DNA from: Porphyra umbilicalis
Taxonomy: Eukaryota > Rhodophyta > Bangiophyceae > Bangiales > Bangiaceae
Length of the DNA stretch: 49,464 nucleotides
Reading direction: 5' to 3'
Assembly: GCA_002049455.2 (NCBI GenBank)
Contig: KV919203.1
Coordinates: forward strand, 1-49,464
Part shown: positions 35,850 through 45,767 of the stretch, in pieces
Layout: each line of letters begins with the position of its first letter
How positions within the stretch are numbered: the stretch's first letter is position 1
Program-made: the position numbers and the translations under genes
The notes under the pieces: generated by a model
Databases searched by the model: none
Seen by the model: the letters and a program-made list of their open reading frames with translations, nothing else
What the model was told of the DNA's origin: nothing

Positions 35850-38440
35850 ATTGGTTGGCGGTGGCCACTTCTCCCATAAATGCCCCCAGAGCACGTGGGG
35901 GGGCGGGAGAGACCCCAACCGCCACTACCGATGCCGCGAAGGGCACCCCTCGCGGCCGGCGCCAAACCCCCGCCCCCGCCGCCTGCGCGTTGGCACCGAC
36001 TCTGGTCGCGGCCTGTGCGGTGGTGGTGGTGATGGCGGTGGACATGGCTTCGAAAGAGACGGCGGCGGCTGAGGGAGGGGGGGGGGGGGGGGAGGCGGGG
36101 CGGCGGTGGGGGCGGCCGCTGTGGGTCGCCGCCAAGGCGGCGGACACGGCGGCGTCCGCTGGCGCCGCCTAGGAGTGGAGGCGGTGTCGGAGGCCGCCGC
36201 CGGGACGGTAGCTTCGCCGGACCGGCGACGGCGGGGCGGCAAAGGTGGCGGCGGCAGGGCGCACCGGTGGCGGCCGCGGTTAGGCCGGCCCGCCGGGGCG
36301 GTCGGTCGCGCCGGCCTTTAGCAGCGGGACGGCGGCGGCGAGCGGCGGCGGGCGGCGGCGGTTCGGCGGCGACGTGTGGCAGCGGAGTGCCGGCGCGGTC
36401 CGCGGCCGGCTGCGTTTCGGCGGCAGGCAGCGGCGGCGGCGAGGAGTGGGATCGCGTCCGCGGCCTCCCGCCGCGGGGGGGCCGTGGGGTGCAAGCGTGC
36501 GGGGGGGGTGCGCGGAGTCGACGGCGGCGGCGGTAAGCCGCGGCCGAGTCCGGCGTTGCGGCGGCGTCGGCCGCCGCCGCTAAGCGTCGCCGCCGCCGCC
36601 GCCAATATCCAAGGCGGCGGCAGCGGCAAGGGGCGGCGTCGATGCGGCGGTCGGCGGCCGCGGCTGCCGCATTGTCGGCGCGGGGGGGGGGGTGGACGTG
36701 CGGCAGGGGTGCGCGGAGTCGACGGCGGCGGCGGCAAGCCGCGGCGGTGTCGGGCGTTGCGACGGCGTCGGCCGCCGCCGCCACGCGTCGCCACAGCCGC
36801 TGCGAATGTACAAGGCGGCGACGACGGCAAGCGGCGGCGGCGATGCGGCGGTCGGCGGCCGCGGCTACCGCGTTGTCGCTGCAGGAGGAAGTGCGGACGT
36901 GCTGGGGGGTTGCGCGGTGTCGGCGGCGGCAGCGCCAAGCCGCGCCAGTGTCGGGCGTTGCGGCGGCGTTGTCCGCCGCCGCCACGCGTCGCCGCCGCCG
37001 CCGCCAATGTACAAGGCGGCGGCGGCGGCAAGGGGTTGCTGCGATGCGGCAGTCGGCGGCCGCAGCTACCGCGTTGTCGGCGCGGGGGGGGGGGCGGACG
37101 TGCTGTGGCGGTGCGCGGTGGCGGCGGCGGCGGCGGCAAGCCGCGGCGGTGGGCGGTGCCAGCGACGCGGCGGTGGCGGTGGTCTTGGCGCCAAGGAGGT
37201 GCGCGGGGCTGAAGGGGGGGGGCTGCGTCGCCGGCGCTGCGTCGACCCCGGGTGAATTGCGGGCGCCAGCGGCGGCAGGGGGCGGTGCCGCGGCGGCTGT
37301 CGCGGTTTTTGCGCCCTCGGGCGACAGGCATCCCGCGCGGGGGCGGCGCCGCGGCAGCCGACGGGGGCAGCGACTTCGCGGCGGTGACTCTGCGATGGTG
37401 CCTGGGCGCGGCCGGCCGGCGTCGGGTGACGGCGGGGCGACGGCGGCGTTGCCGGCCGCAAGATGGCGGCCTGCACCGGCGGTGGGGCGGCCGCGGGAAG
37501 CGCCGCCTCAACATGTCCCTCTGATATGATTGGTCGCGTGCCAGTCATTGATTGGCACAAAATTGGGTCAACAAATCTGCATCCGCCGAATAGTACTGAA
37601 ACATATGACCAAGATCAGTGGTAAGTAATTTGCGCAAATTATGCCAGAAACCGGCAAGGCCGGATGCTTATCCGCCGCTGAGGTGCTCCCGTGGTGCTAC
37701 CGTCTGCGACACATTTAGCCTCCCTGCACAACTCTCTGGCGACACTTTGTCGTATTGTGTCGCCAATGTGTCACGCATAAGGAACCAAAGAGTCACCTTG
37801 GGCACGACCGCCGACGATGACAAAGGCGTCATGCAAGTGCCTTCAGGCAACGGGATCGACGAAGCACGAGCAATACGTGATCCGCCCCGGATCACGTTTT
37901 TGACCACTGCTGATCCATTCGGATCAACAGGCTGTCTCACAGAGCCTGCACAGGCCTCTGAAATTTGGGTCGCGACACGTCGCTTGCAAGACTCACGTCT
38001 TTCGCGAGCTGCTGATCCACTGGCGTCAAAAGGTGCTCTCGCAGAAGCTACGGCGGCCTCCGAAAATTGGGTCGCGACCCAATTTTCGGGTGCGGGGGCC
38101 AGGCTTAATACCCGTGTTCGCAGCGGCGCGTCGAACAGCTAGTGCTGGGGTGACAATCGTCGGTGCCATGTGGCGCCAGCTTCGTCGAGGTTTGACCACC
38201 CCGGCGAAAAGGCGAAAGCCGGGACTCGGGTTCCTGTTACCGGCGGGGGTGGGGGGGAGGGGGGGTGCGTACCTTGCGGCCGGTTCTCACCATGTCTTGT
38301 GCGGGTCTGCGTTCGTCGATATGGCGCCATCATATGTCATCGTGCTCGCGCACAGGTTGAGGCCTAGCGGCAATGCTTGAGTAGGGACGCTCTACCGCGA
38401 GAAGGGCAACCGCGAGGTTAAGGATCCGGAGAGTGTGGGG
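35850..38440. other. GC-extreme block with G-runs and a tandem array
   Basis: From 35890 to 37520 the sequence is almost entirely GGC/GCG/CGC-type, with G-runs of about 10-16 bases near 36078-36092, 36681-36692 and 37083-37094. Long open frames on both strands (up to about 400 codons) are a by-product of composition. Between 37520 and 38220 composition is ordinary. At 37976-38087 a phrase resembling GAAATTTGGGTCGCGAC recurs with variation, suggesting an old short duplication. Confidence 0.5.
36511..37180. repeat. Tandem array, period about 201 bp, roughly 3.3 units
   Basis: The marker CGCGG(A/T)GTCG and related forms recur at 36511, 36712, 36912 and 37114, giving periods of 201, 200 and 202 bases. 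Each unit has the same internal order: GGCGGC tract, AAGCCGCG..G, GGCGTTGCG.CGGCGT, (GCC)n CACGCGTCGCC, CAATGTACAAGGCGGCG, then GATGCGGC.GTCGGCGGCCGC and a G-run or its replacement before the next unit. The second-to-third boundary has lost the long G-run. The fourth unit is partial. Confidence 0.85.
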
Positions 38441-38600
38441 GGGGGGGGGGGGGGAGCGAAGCGGCCGGGGGCGACGTGCCCGGCGGCGGCGGCGGCGCGC
38501 CACGGCGGCAAGGGCGGCAGGCTGCAAGGGCGGCACGGGCGGCAAGGTCGGCAAGGGCGGCAAGGGCGGCAAGGCCCAAAGACGGCAGGGTCGGCAAGGT
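38438..38600. repeat. G-run and GGCAAGGGC short tandem tract
   Basis: A G-run of about 16 bases near 38438-38453 is followed by a tract of degenerate 9-base units of the GGCAAGGGC type, to about 38590. It forms the left part of a compound minisatellite. Confidence 0.7.
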
Positions 38601-38708
38601 CGAAAACGCAGGCTGCGCGCCCGGCTGCAAGGCACAAGGGCAACAAGGGCGGCAAGACCGGCGGTGCGGGCGGCGCGCCCGGTGGCCAAGCGCGGCGGCA
38701 GCGTAGGC

Positions 38709-38840
38709 GGCGGTGCCGGTGATTTGCCTTGCGGCGCGGGCGGTTTGCTTTGCGGCGCGGCGACAACGGCCGGCGGCGCGGGCGATTTGCCTTGTGGCGC
38801 GGGCGGTTTGCGTTGCGGCGCGGCGACAACGGCCGGCGGC
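38709..38840. repeat. 63-bp tandem duplication
   Basis: The phrase GATTTGCCTTG starts near 38721 and again near 38784, each followed by the same GGCGCGGGCGGTTTGC..TGCGGCGCGGCGACAACGGCCGG order. Confidence 0.8.
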
Positions 38841-38860
38841 GTAGGCAAGAGCGGCAATAG

Positions 38861-39420
38861 CCGGCGACGCGGTCGGTTCGCCTGGCGGGGCGGGCGATTC
38901 AGCTTTCGGCGCGGACAAAAGCTGCAACGGCCGGCGACGCGGATGATTCGCCTGGCGGCGCCGGCGACTCGCCTTGCGACGCGTGCAAGTGCGGCAACGG
39001 CCGGCGACGCGGGCGGTTCGCCTGGCGACGCGGGACACTTGCCTTGTGGTGCGGGCAAGAGCGGCAACAGCCGGCGACGTGGGCGGCTCGCCTGGCGGCC
39101 CGGGCGAGTTGCTTTGCGACGCGGGCAAGGGCGGCAACGGCCAGCGACGCCGGCGGTTCGCCAGGCGGCGCGGGCGAGTTGCCTCGCGGCGCGATCAAGG
39201 GCGGCAACGGCCGGCGACGCGGGCGGTTGGCCTGGTGGCGCGGGCGACTCGCCTTGCGGCGCGGGCAAGGGCGGCAAAGGCAGGTGACGCGGGCGGTTCG
39301 CCTGGCAGCGCGGGCGACTCGCCTCGTGGCGCGGGCTAGGGCCCGAACGGCCGGCGGCGCGGGCAGTCCGCCTGGCAGCGCCTGCGCCACTACGGCGGCG
39401 AAGTACGGAAGCGGCAAGGG
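38861..39420. repeat. 70-bp minisatellite, eight units
   Basis: The marker CCGGCGACGC or a close variant starts at 38861, 38931, 39001, 39071, 39141, 39211, 39281 and 39351, exactly 70 bases apart each time. Within units the order is GGTTCGCCTGGC, CGGGCGA.TCGCCTTGCGG, CGCGGGCAAGGGCGGCAA. Since 70 is not a multiple of three, successive units are read in rotating frames. The open frames over this array are therefore unlikely to be real protein repeats. Confidence 0.9.
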
Positions 39421-39708
39421 TTAACACCCAGATACACCAGAATGGTCGATCCCGCGGTGATGGCGGTGGACGGCGGCAACGCCAACGGCGACGCGTCTAT
39501 GGCTCACGCCGTTACGGGTGACGGACCCGATGTCGATCGGTCCACCGACCCGGAGATGTATGTCAGCTTCAGCCTCGCGGCTCGTTCTTAGCGCACGTTG
39601 GCCCGACCGAGATGCTCGATGGGATCCCGGTCATTGCTGAACTGAGTCTGTACGACGTTTGCGTCCGCAACCGCGCTCGCGCGCAAACTCGGCGTATCCA
39701 CTTCGCAA

Positions 39709-40461
39709 CAGGGGTTGTCAGGATATGCATTTCGAGGCAAAATAGGATACGGATACACGCCGATGCGGTGTATCTGATTACGGATAAATCGCTCAACTAA
39801 CATCCGGATGCGGATATCTGCCTGCGAGACCGGATTATTACGTAGATAATATCCGTATCTGAGTACGATTATTCTATCCGATTATATTCCTACAAGTCCG
39901 TCAGGCCGCACAATTAGGGCCAGAGAAAGACGCCATTCAGACACTTGTTGAGTGCTAAATGAAAGTCAAGTACGACGTGATATTCACATTTGATGTGGGC
40001 GCGCCAACGGGCGCGGTCCAGGCTGTTCCCCGCCGTTTTTGTAAACAGTCGCCAGATAGACCGTTCTGCAACTCGTGTGACACTTTGCTGATATCGCAAG
40101 CGGGCCGAGTCGCGTGCTTGAACGGTTTCTTCCGGGTCGGGCGGGATTGCCGCTTGTCGCTGCAACATGCTTGCACATGAATCTCCCGATGGTCGGATTG
40201 GGAACAGAGAGGGGCACTGCGTTGTACCGGAATTCTGTCGGCCCGAGAAGTTTAATAATCTTGTATATCCCTGTATCCTGACTTTCATATGTGGGATACG
40301 GATCTGATATAATCTTACAAGTTTTGTCGGACGGGAAAGATATATCCTCTCCTATCTTTCTCATAATGCTTTTAAAATATGTGTCCCCGGCGCTTATCCC
40401 AAGTGGATACGGATATAATGCACGGATATATTCCTCAGGAATATATCAATGACAATTCCTG
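39709..40461 (+). mobile_element. Non-autonomous hAT element N1, copy 2
   Basis: The left end is CAGGGGTTGTCAGG; the right end is TGACAATTCCTG. Flanks are CTTCGCAA (39701-39708) and CTTCGCAG (40462-40469), an 8-bp target duplication with one difference. It aligns with copy 1 (18638-19829) except that the nested MITE is absent. It contains a 73-codon ORF at 39959-40180. It sits in the minus-strand tail of the gypsy remnant: removing the element and one target copy joins the tail reading frame across the site. CGGAT/ATCCG motifs are dense in both arms. Confidence 0.88.
39959..40180 (+). CDS. Small Cys-rich ORF inside hAT N1 copy 2
   Basis: The frame begins ATG 39959 (MKVKYDVIFTFDVG) and ends TGA 40178. 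It contains C-x2-C (FCNSCDTLL) and further cysteines. Copy 1 has the related frame (VKYDVTFTFDECARKGAVQ) but with a TAA in place of the codon after FC. No known domain is recognised. It may be a captured fragment or simply a frame kept open by chance in a non-autonomous element. Confidence 0.3.
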   Translation: MKVKYDVIFTFDVGAPTGAVQAVPRRFCKQSPDRPFCNSCDTLLISQAGRVACLNGFFRVGRDCRLSLQHACT

Positions 40462-41224
40462 CTTCGCAGTTTCCTGTCAGTCATCATAGCCATGAAGGAA
40501 GTGGCAGGCCAGAATGGCCAATGGTGTGGGATTTGCATCCCTCGAATGTGTTGATAAAAGTACTTGGCACTTGAAACATGCGCGTATGGCGGTAGCGTAC
40601 CAACTAGTGTTCGTCCATAGTGGTATGACCACGGTTGCTTCCTCTGTGGTTGTTACCAGGCGTCGAAGGACTGAGTCCAAGAGCTGTACCGAGCGTACGA
40701 GAAACCCGTTGGGGAGCACTGGCACAGGGAGATCGCTCCCGATCGTTGTCCCTTGCGAGGTTTTTCGGCCACACAAACGTGTACGGACCGTACTCACGGT
40801 TCAGCAGAGGTAATTGCTGCAAGGTAAGGTGGGGGTCATACGCACAGCTGCGCGTCATGGACGGCAAGGTCGACTTGAGCCACGCGACAGGTATTACTTA
40901 CGTAATTGCGGCGGCGGTAGTTGAATCTGTCCACGAGACATTGGCATGGATATCTCCGTCACCGGTATCATAGACATGTTGGATAGTGGGTATCCACGTG
41001 GAGGCCATGACGATGTTGGCCACGGTTGTGAGCCCGGCTTGTCGGCGACTTTGCCGTGTTGGCGATTGCCACTCGTACCCCTGTACATGCTTCTTTTTCT
41101 TTCGAAGGAAGCGCACAACCAGGTTGCGTGGGAAGTTCTTCAGGGGCTCCCAGGTGTCGAATTTCGACCCGTAGTCGAATCAGCGCACCTTAGCGCTATA
41201 GCTGTCGCCAGCCTGACGTAAGCC

Positions 41225-42385
41225 TCAAAGTTTGTCAAGTACATACTCATCGGCAATTGCCGGGGGTGGCATGCGGTGGTCAAGACCATCTAGCAGGGGG
41301 TGTGCAACCGTGTTTGTCGTCGTTGGACGAGGAGCTGGGGTGACATGGTCACTGCTGACACGTTTTTCCTCTTCGTCAGTGTCAATGACAAACGTGGAGG
41401 CATCCGCGTCTGCGTCGATGACCACGAAGGGTCCAATGGCTTTGCTTTGCAGCTTATTTTTCCGATCGTGGTTGGTCGTGTATACGTAGACGCCGATATT
41501 GACGTCCGCATTGCGGGTTGTGACCCGATGGTCGAAGATACATTTGTAACGTTGTTGCGTCTTACGCGAGGCCTCGACTGCGATGGGGATCTGCTTGCGC
41601 AGGTGGGCCATAAACACGCGTTTTCGTGCTAGGGGTGACCCGTCTTTGAGCAGTCCCTTTTTGGTCAGCGGAGTGCCCGGGGACAAGTTGCGAACCGTGA
41701 GGTTGGGGATCCGTCTCGGGATAACGAGCTCAAATGGAGTGATATCCGTAGACCGGTGCGGATGGCTATTATATGCCATGGTGAATACCGGGAGTAGCTC
41801 GTCTTATCGTGATGGGTCGTCGGCGACGTAGCTTCGCAGCTGAGTAGCCATGGTACGGTTGTACCGTTCAACTTGCCCATTGGTTTGGGGATGATACGCC
41901 GTGGTGCGAACCGTTTCAATGCCAAGCATTTTCATCACAGCGATGAACAAGTTCGACATGAACTGGGGCCCTTGGTCCGATAGGATCCGGTCCGGGGGCT
42001 CGTAGGCGGACATCCACGCGTCGATGATGGCTGACGCCACAAACATTGCCGTAATCCGCCGTAAGGCGACACACTTGGTGAGCCTGGCGAAGCGGTCAGT
42101 GACAACCAAGATGAAGCGATTGCCCTTCTTGGAGGCCGGGATGTGCCCAAAGATGTCAACGGTCAGCTTTGTGAGAGGCTTAGTAGCCAGGAGCAGCGTC
42201 AAGGGCGTGGTGTGTCGCCGCAAGGCGAGGCGGTTTTGGGCACAAGTTGTGCACTTAGTGATGGTGGTGTGGATGTCCGTTACCATCGAAGGCCAGTAAT
42301 ACTCCTTTCGCATGGTGTAATACATCCGGTTCATACCAGGATGGGCTGCGACTTTGGCGTGGTGCTTGAGCGTCACGACGCGTTA
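41225..42385 (-). pseudogene. Ty3/gypsy integrase
   Basis: One minus-strand frame carries the complete integrase. The zinc-binding HHCC region is HHAKVAAHPGMNRM with CTTCAQNR. The catalytic core has Asp in LTVDIFGHI, Asp in ILSDQGPQF and Glu in TNGQVERYNRT, so the DDE triad is intact. A GPFVVID region follows, as in the C-terminal domain. Stops interrupt at 42383 (TAA, between KLLR and RVVTLKHH) and 41804 (TAA, in PSR*DELLPVF, where the family has Trp). Integrase inserts the cDNA into the host genome. Catalytic residues survive while the reading frame does not, which fits recent inactivation by point changes. Confidence 0.88.
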
Positions 42386-44390
42386 GCGTAACAATTTTGG
42401 TATAACCAATTGGTTGCCGTAAGGCGTCCGGCGATAAAGGGCGTGATGCTCGTTGCGGAAGAAGGCCTTGGCCGTTCCGCGCTCCACGCGAGTGGACATC
42501 TCGACACAGTAGTCGTCTGTTTGTTGTGCTTCGACAACATCGTCAAACTCCACCGGTGCCGGTTTGTCGGAACCCATGTACCTCCCCTTTCGTAAGCCGT
42601 TGGCCTTCTCGGCCAATGCCAGGCAAGGTATATCATCATGGATATCTTCCGGCGGCGCCACCGTAGAGGCGTGCGACAGGAAGTCGGGCAAGTTGTGCGA
42701 TGCACCTGAGTTGCAAACCACATCGCACGTGTATTCGGAGAGGCGAAGTCGCCATCGCATTAAGCGTCCGCTTGAGTCAGTCGTGCTGTATATCCAGCTA
42801 AGTGCGTGGTGATCCGTTCGGATGAGGAACCGTGGCCCATCGAGGAAGTGCCTCAAATTGAGGACCGCCCACACGACGCGGAGGCATTCGCGCTCCGTTG
42901 TTGAGTAGTTTTGCTCGGCAGCGGTGAGTCCTCGGCTTCAATATCCGACAGGATGAACCAGTTCGCCCGGCTCCTCCTGGAGAAGTGTACAACCAACCTG
43001 GTCGGCGCATGCGTCAATGTCGACGACAAGTTGACGATTTGACTTTGGTAAGGCAAGTACCGGAAGGCACAATAGTGGCGATGGTCTTCGAATGCGGCGA
43101 TGGCCACATCCGTCGGTGGCGGTAGATCCGGTGGGATCTCGGCCATAGTCAGAGCGTTCAGGGGCTTCGCTCTTTCGGCAAAGTCCTTGACGAAACGTCG
43201 ATGAACGTTGCACATGCCCAAGAAGATTTTCAGCTGGGTCTTGGTCGTTGGGAGCTTGGCGTGCTTCAGAGCATCCACGTTCTTGTTATGCACGTGCAGT
43301 TGCCGGGGGAGGACAATGTGTCCGAGGTTCTCGAATTCGTCCGAGAACCATGTGCACTTTTCTAAGTTTAGGGTAACCCCAGCTTCGCGCAGACGTTGCA
43401 GAACCGTGTCAACAACTTTGACGTGTTGTTCCGCGTTCGCGGAGAAGATGATGACATCATTTCAGTAAAAAAGGCATATCTGCCATTGAAAGCCCAAGAG
43501 GATAATACCCGACGCGCGCTGAAAGGTAGCGGGCGCGTTTGTTAAGCCGAAAGGCATAAATAACCAGTGGTATATACCACAATGCGTGGTGAACGCCGTC
43601 TTTTCTTGGTCTTCCTTGTGTAAGGGCACTTGCCAGTACCCCGCGGTGCAGTCGAGAGACGTGAACACTTGGGCATCTCCCAAGGAGTCAAGGCAGTCCT
43701 CAATTCGAGGCAATGGATAAACATCCTTCTTAATGATGTTGTTTAACCGACGATAGTCAACACAGAATCGGGCTTTGCCGTTCTTCTTTGGTACAATTAC
43801 CACAAGGCTAGCCCAAGCACTATGCCTGGGTGCAATGACTTTGAGCTTCAAAATCTTGTTGATCTGATCAGAGATGATCTGCCGTTTGAACGGCCCGGTC
43901 TGGTAGGGTTGAGCCCGTATTAGCAGAGCGTCTGGAGGAGTGACGATAGCGTGCTGCGTAGCACGGATGACGCCAAGGGTTCCATTCCAAATAGACGAAT
44001 GCGTCTTGAGCATGTCTCGAATCTGCAAGTGCAGATACTCGGGAGCCTCACTAAGTTCCAGGTCCTCGAGTGGGTCACGACTCGCGTCGTCCGATGAAGT
44101 ATCGGTTCCATGTTTTGGATTGTTGTCATCCAAGACGGCGGACAACATCGGCCCTTGGTAGAGTTCTGCAAACGCCAAGGTTGAGCTCTTGCCAACAATG
44201 ACTTGTTCTTTGCCAAAGTTGCCTAACTTGACTAAAAAAGGTTCGTCGGGCTTGACGATGGGGAGGCCGCGGGCACGCTCCGTCACGGCCACAATGCGTG
44301 GTCTTCCGTCAACATCCGCGATCAAGAAAACGGCCAAGTCGATCTCATCGACTTGGCCGAAATCGGCTCGACTTCCTGAGAGCAGTAGGC
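42383..44390 (-). pseudogene. Ty3/gypsy reverse transcriptase and RNase H, 5' truncated
   Basis: The frame enters at about 44370 (ADFGQVDEIDLAVFLIADVDG) with no gag and no complete protease. RT blocks follow: WASLVVIVPKKNGKARFCVDYRRLN, FTSLDCTAGYWQVPL (motif A, Asp present), FMPFGLTNAPATFQRA, then FY*NDVIIFS. That last block is the YxDD active site: a TGA (43462) replaces x, and the first Asp is Asn, so activity is lost. LGHIVLP and FLGMCNVHRRFV continue. At about 43040-43070 the frame shifts and RNase H is read as LVVDIDACADQVG, TTERECLRVVWAV and RTDHHALSW, with TGA at 42938 (GY*SRG, a Trp position). It lies between the copia remnant and the integrase. Confidence 0.88.
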
Positions 44391-45767
44391 CGACAGCTCC
44401 CAGCGACAAGCCGTGAACGCCGGCGACGGCAGCGGCTTGGTGAGCCCATCCGCCGGCATGTCGGCGCTCGGGAGGAAGTAGAAGGCCACATCCCCGCGCG
44501 CCTTGTAGTCGCGAACCATATGGTAGGCGACGTCGACGTGGTTGGTCCGCCCCGTCGCCTCGGGGTTGTTGACCAGCGCCAGGCAGGACTGGTTGTCCTC
44601 CCCCATCGCCACGGCTCCACCGTCGACGCCCAGAGCCGACAGCAGCTTTCATAGCCACAGCGCCTCCTTGGTCGCCATTGCGGCGGCCGCGTACTCGGCC
44701 TCGGCCGTCGAGGTGGCCACGGTCAACTGGCTCTTACTTGCCCATGCAATTGCCCCGCCTTTGGAGGTGAAGACGAAACCGGAAGTCGACCGACGACCGT
44801 CGATGTCTCCGGCGCAGTCGGCGTCGACAAACCCTTGCAGCGGCTCGCTGCCGCTGTAGACCACACCCAGGCGAGTCGTCCCGCGCAGGTACCGCAGAAC
44901 CCCTTTTGCCGCGCGCATGTGGTCCTCCTCACGGCAGGACATGAAGCGCGAAAGCACCCCAACGGCAAAGGCGATGTCTGGCCTCGTCGTGGTGGAGAGG
45001 TAGAGGAGGGAGCCGACCAACTTGGCGAAACGGTTGCCCTCAGGCAGCAGGCCCTCCCCTGTTTTGGTCAGCTTGACCCCCGACGACATCGGCGTCTTGT
45101 TTGGCGTCGCCTTGTCCATCTCGAACACCTCCGGCAGCTTCGCGGTGTGCCCCGGGCTGCTCAACGTCAGAGTCTTGGCCGCCCGGTTGCGCATGACATT
45201 CATGCAGATAAAGTCCTTGACCTCCCCCATGTCGCGCATCTCAAACTTGGCAGACATGGAGCGCTTGACGGCCTCGACCCCGGCTAGCTTCTCGCCCGCC
45301 ACGATGAGGTCGTCAACATATACGAGGATGAAGACTCGCCCGCGCACGAGGTGGCACCACTTGTAGAGGCCCGGATCAACCTTGGACAGGACCGCCCCCA
45401 TGTCCTTGAGCTCTTTGTCGAGCGTGACACCCCACAGCCGCCCTGCCTGCTTTGTCCAGTAGAGTGCCAGTTTCAGCCCACTTATCTCCTCCAGCCCGTC
45501 CGGATCGAAACCGTCGGGAAGCTTGATGTACATCTCCTTGTCCATCTTGGCGTTGAGGAAGGCTGTCTTGACATGCACATGATGAATCTCCCAGCCCGTA
45601 GCTGCAGCCACAGCAAGGAGAGCCCGTGTCATAGCCGTGTTGGGCACCAGAGCCCATGTCTCATCAAAGTCGCGCCCGGGCACTTTGTTGAAACCTTGGG
45701 CCACGAGCCGGGCCTTGTACCGCGTCATCTTGCCCTCCGCGTCCTGCTTGATGTCGAACACGAATCA
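44322..45767 (-). pseudogene. Ty1/copia reverse transcriptase and RNase H
   Basis: This part reads VFDIKQDAEGKMTRYKARLV, VHVKTAFLNAKMDKEMYIKLP, YVDDLIVAG, then VGSLLYLSTTTRPDIAFAVG, all classic copia RT blocks. The YVDD pair is intact, but in the motif A block (normally DVKTAFLN) the Asp is His (codon CAT), which would abolish catalysis. RNase H follows with FVDADCAGDIDGRRSTSGF, TSTAEAEYAAAA and NHVDVAYHMVRD, ending near KPLPSPAFTACR. TGA at 45765 (KK*FVFDIK, a Trp position) separates it from the upstream linker, and TGA at 44649 (LWL*KLL, family Arg, so CGA to TGA) cuts RNase H. No 3' LTR follows; gypsy sequence begins at once. Confidence 0.88.

Larger units (their letters stand above)
39569..41227 (-). 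pseudogene. Ty3/gypsy chromodomain and C-terminal extension, broken
   Basis: After the integrase, the same minus-strand frame passes TGA 41225 and TGA 41180 and reads GLRQAGDSYSAKVR, then FDYGSKFDTWEPLKNFP, matching the chromodomain pattern (YLVRWKGY....TWEP..NL). This makes the element a chromovirus; chromodomains guide integration to particular chromatin. Beyond it, RKKKKHVQGYEWQ begins a basic tail, and a further module is read in two frames: SMTRSCAYDPHLTLQQLPLL, then (40477-40797) SVQLLDSVLRRL, EATVVIPLWTNTSWY. The latter resembles end modules of some DIRS-like and gypsy polyproteins, by recollection only. The hAT element at 39709-40461 interrupts this tail; the frame resumes beyond it as AKWIRRVCARARLR and stops near 39569. 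No 3' LTR is recognised. Confidence 0.6.

Noticed and set aside
35825..37529. ORFs up to about 398 codons with repeated Arg/Ala motifs
   Set aside because: They result from a 201-bp tandem repeat and GGC/CGC composition. They are equally open on both strands.
38861..39420. CRISPR array
   Set aside because: Units are contiguous and similar throughout, with no alternation of constant repeats and unique spacers, and the genome is eukaryotic.
38330..39427. Minus-strand 365-codon ORF with repeated APPGEP-like motifs
   Set aside because: The underlying 70-bp unit rotates through all three frames, so the apparent protein repeat is a DNA-level minisatellite.
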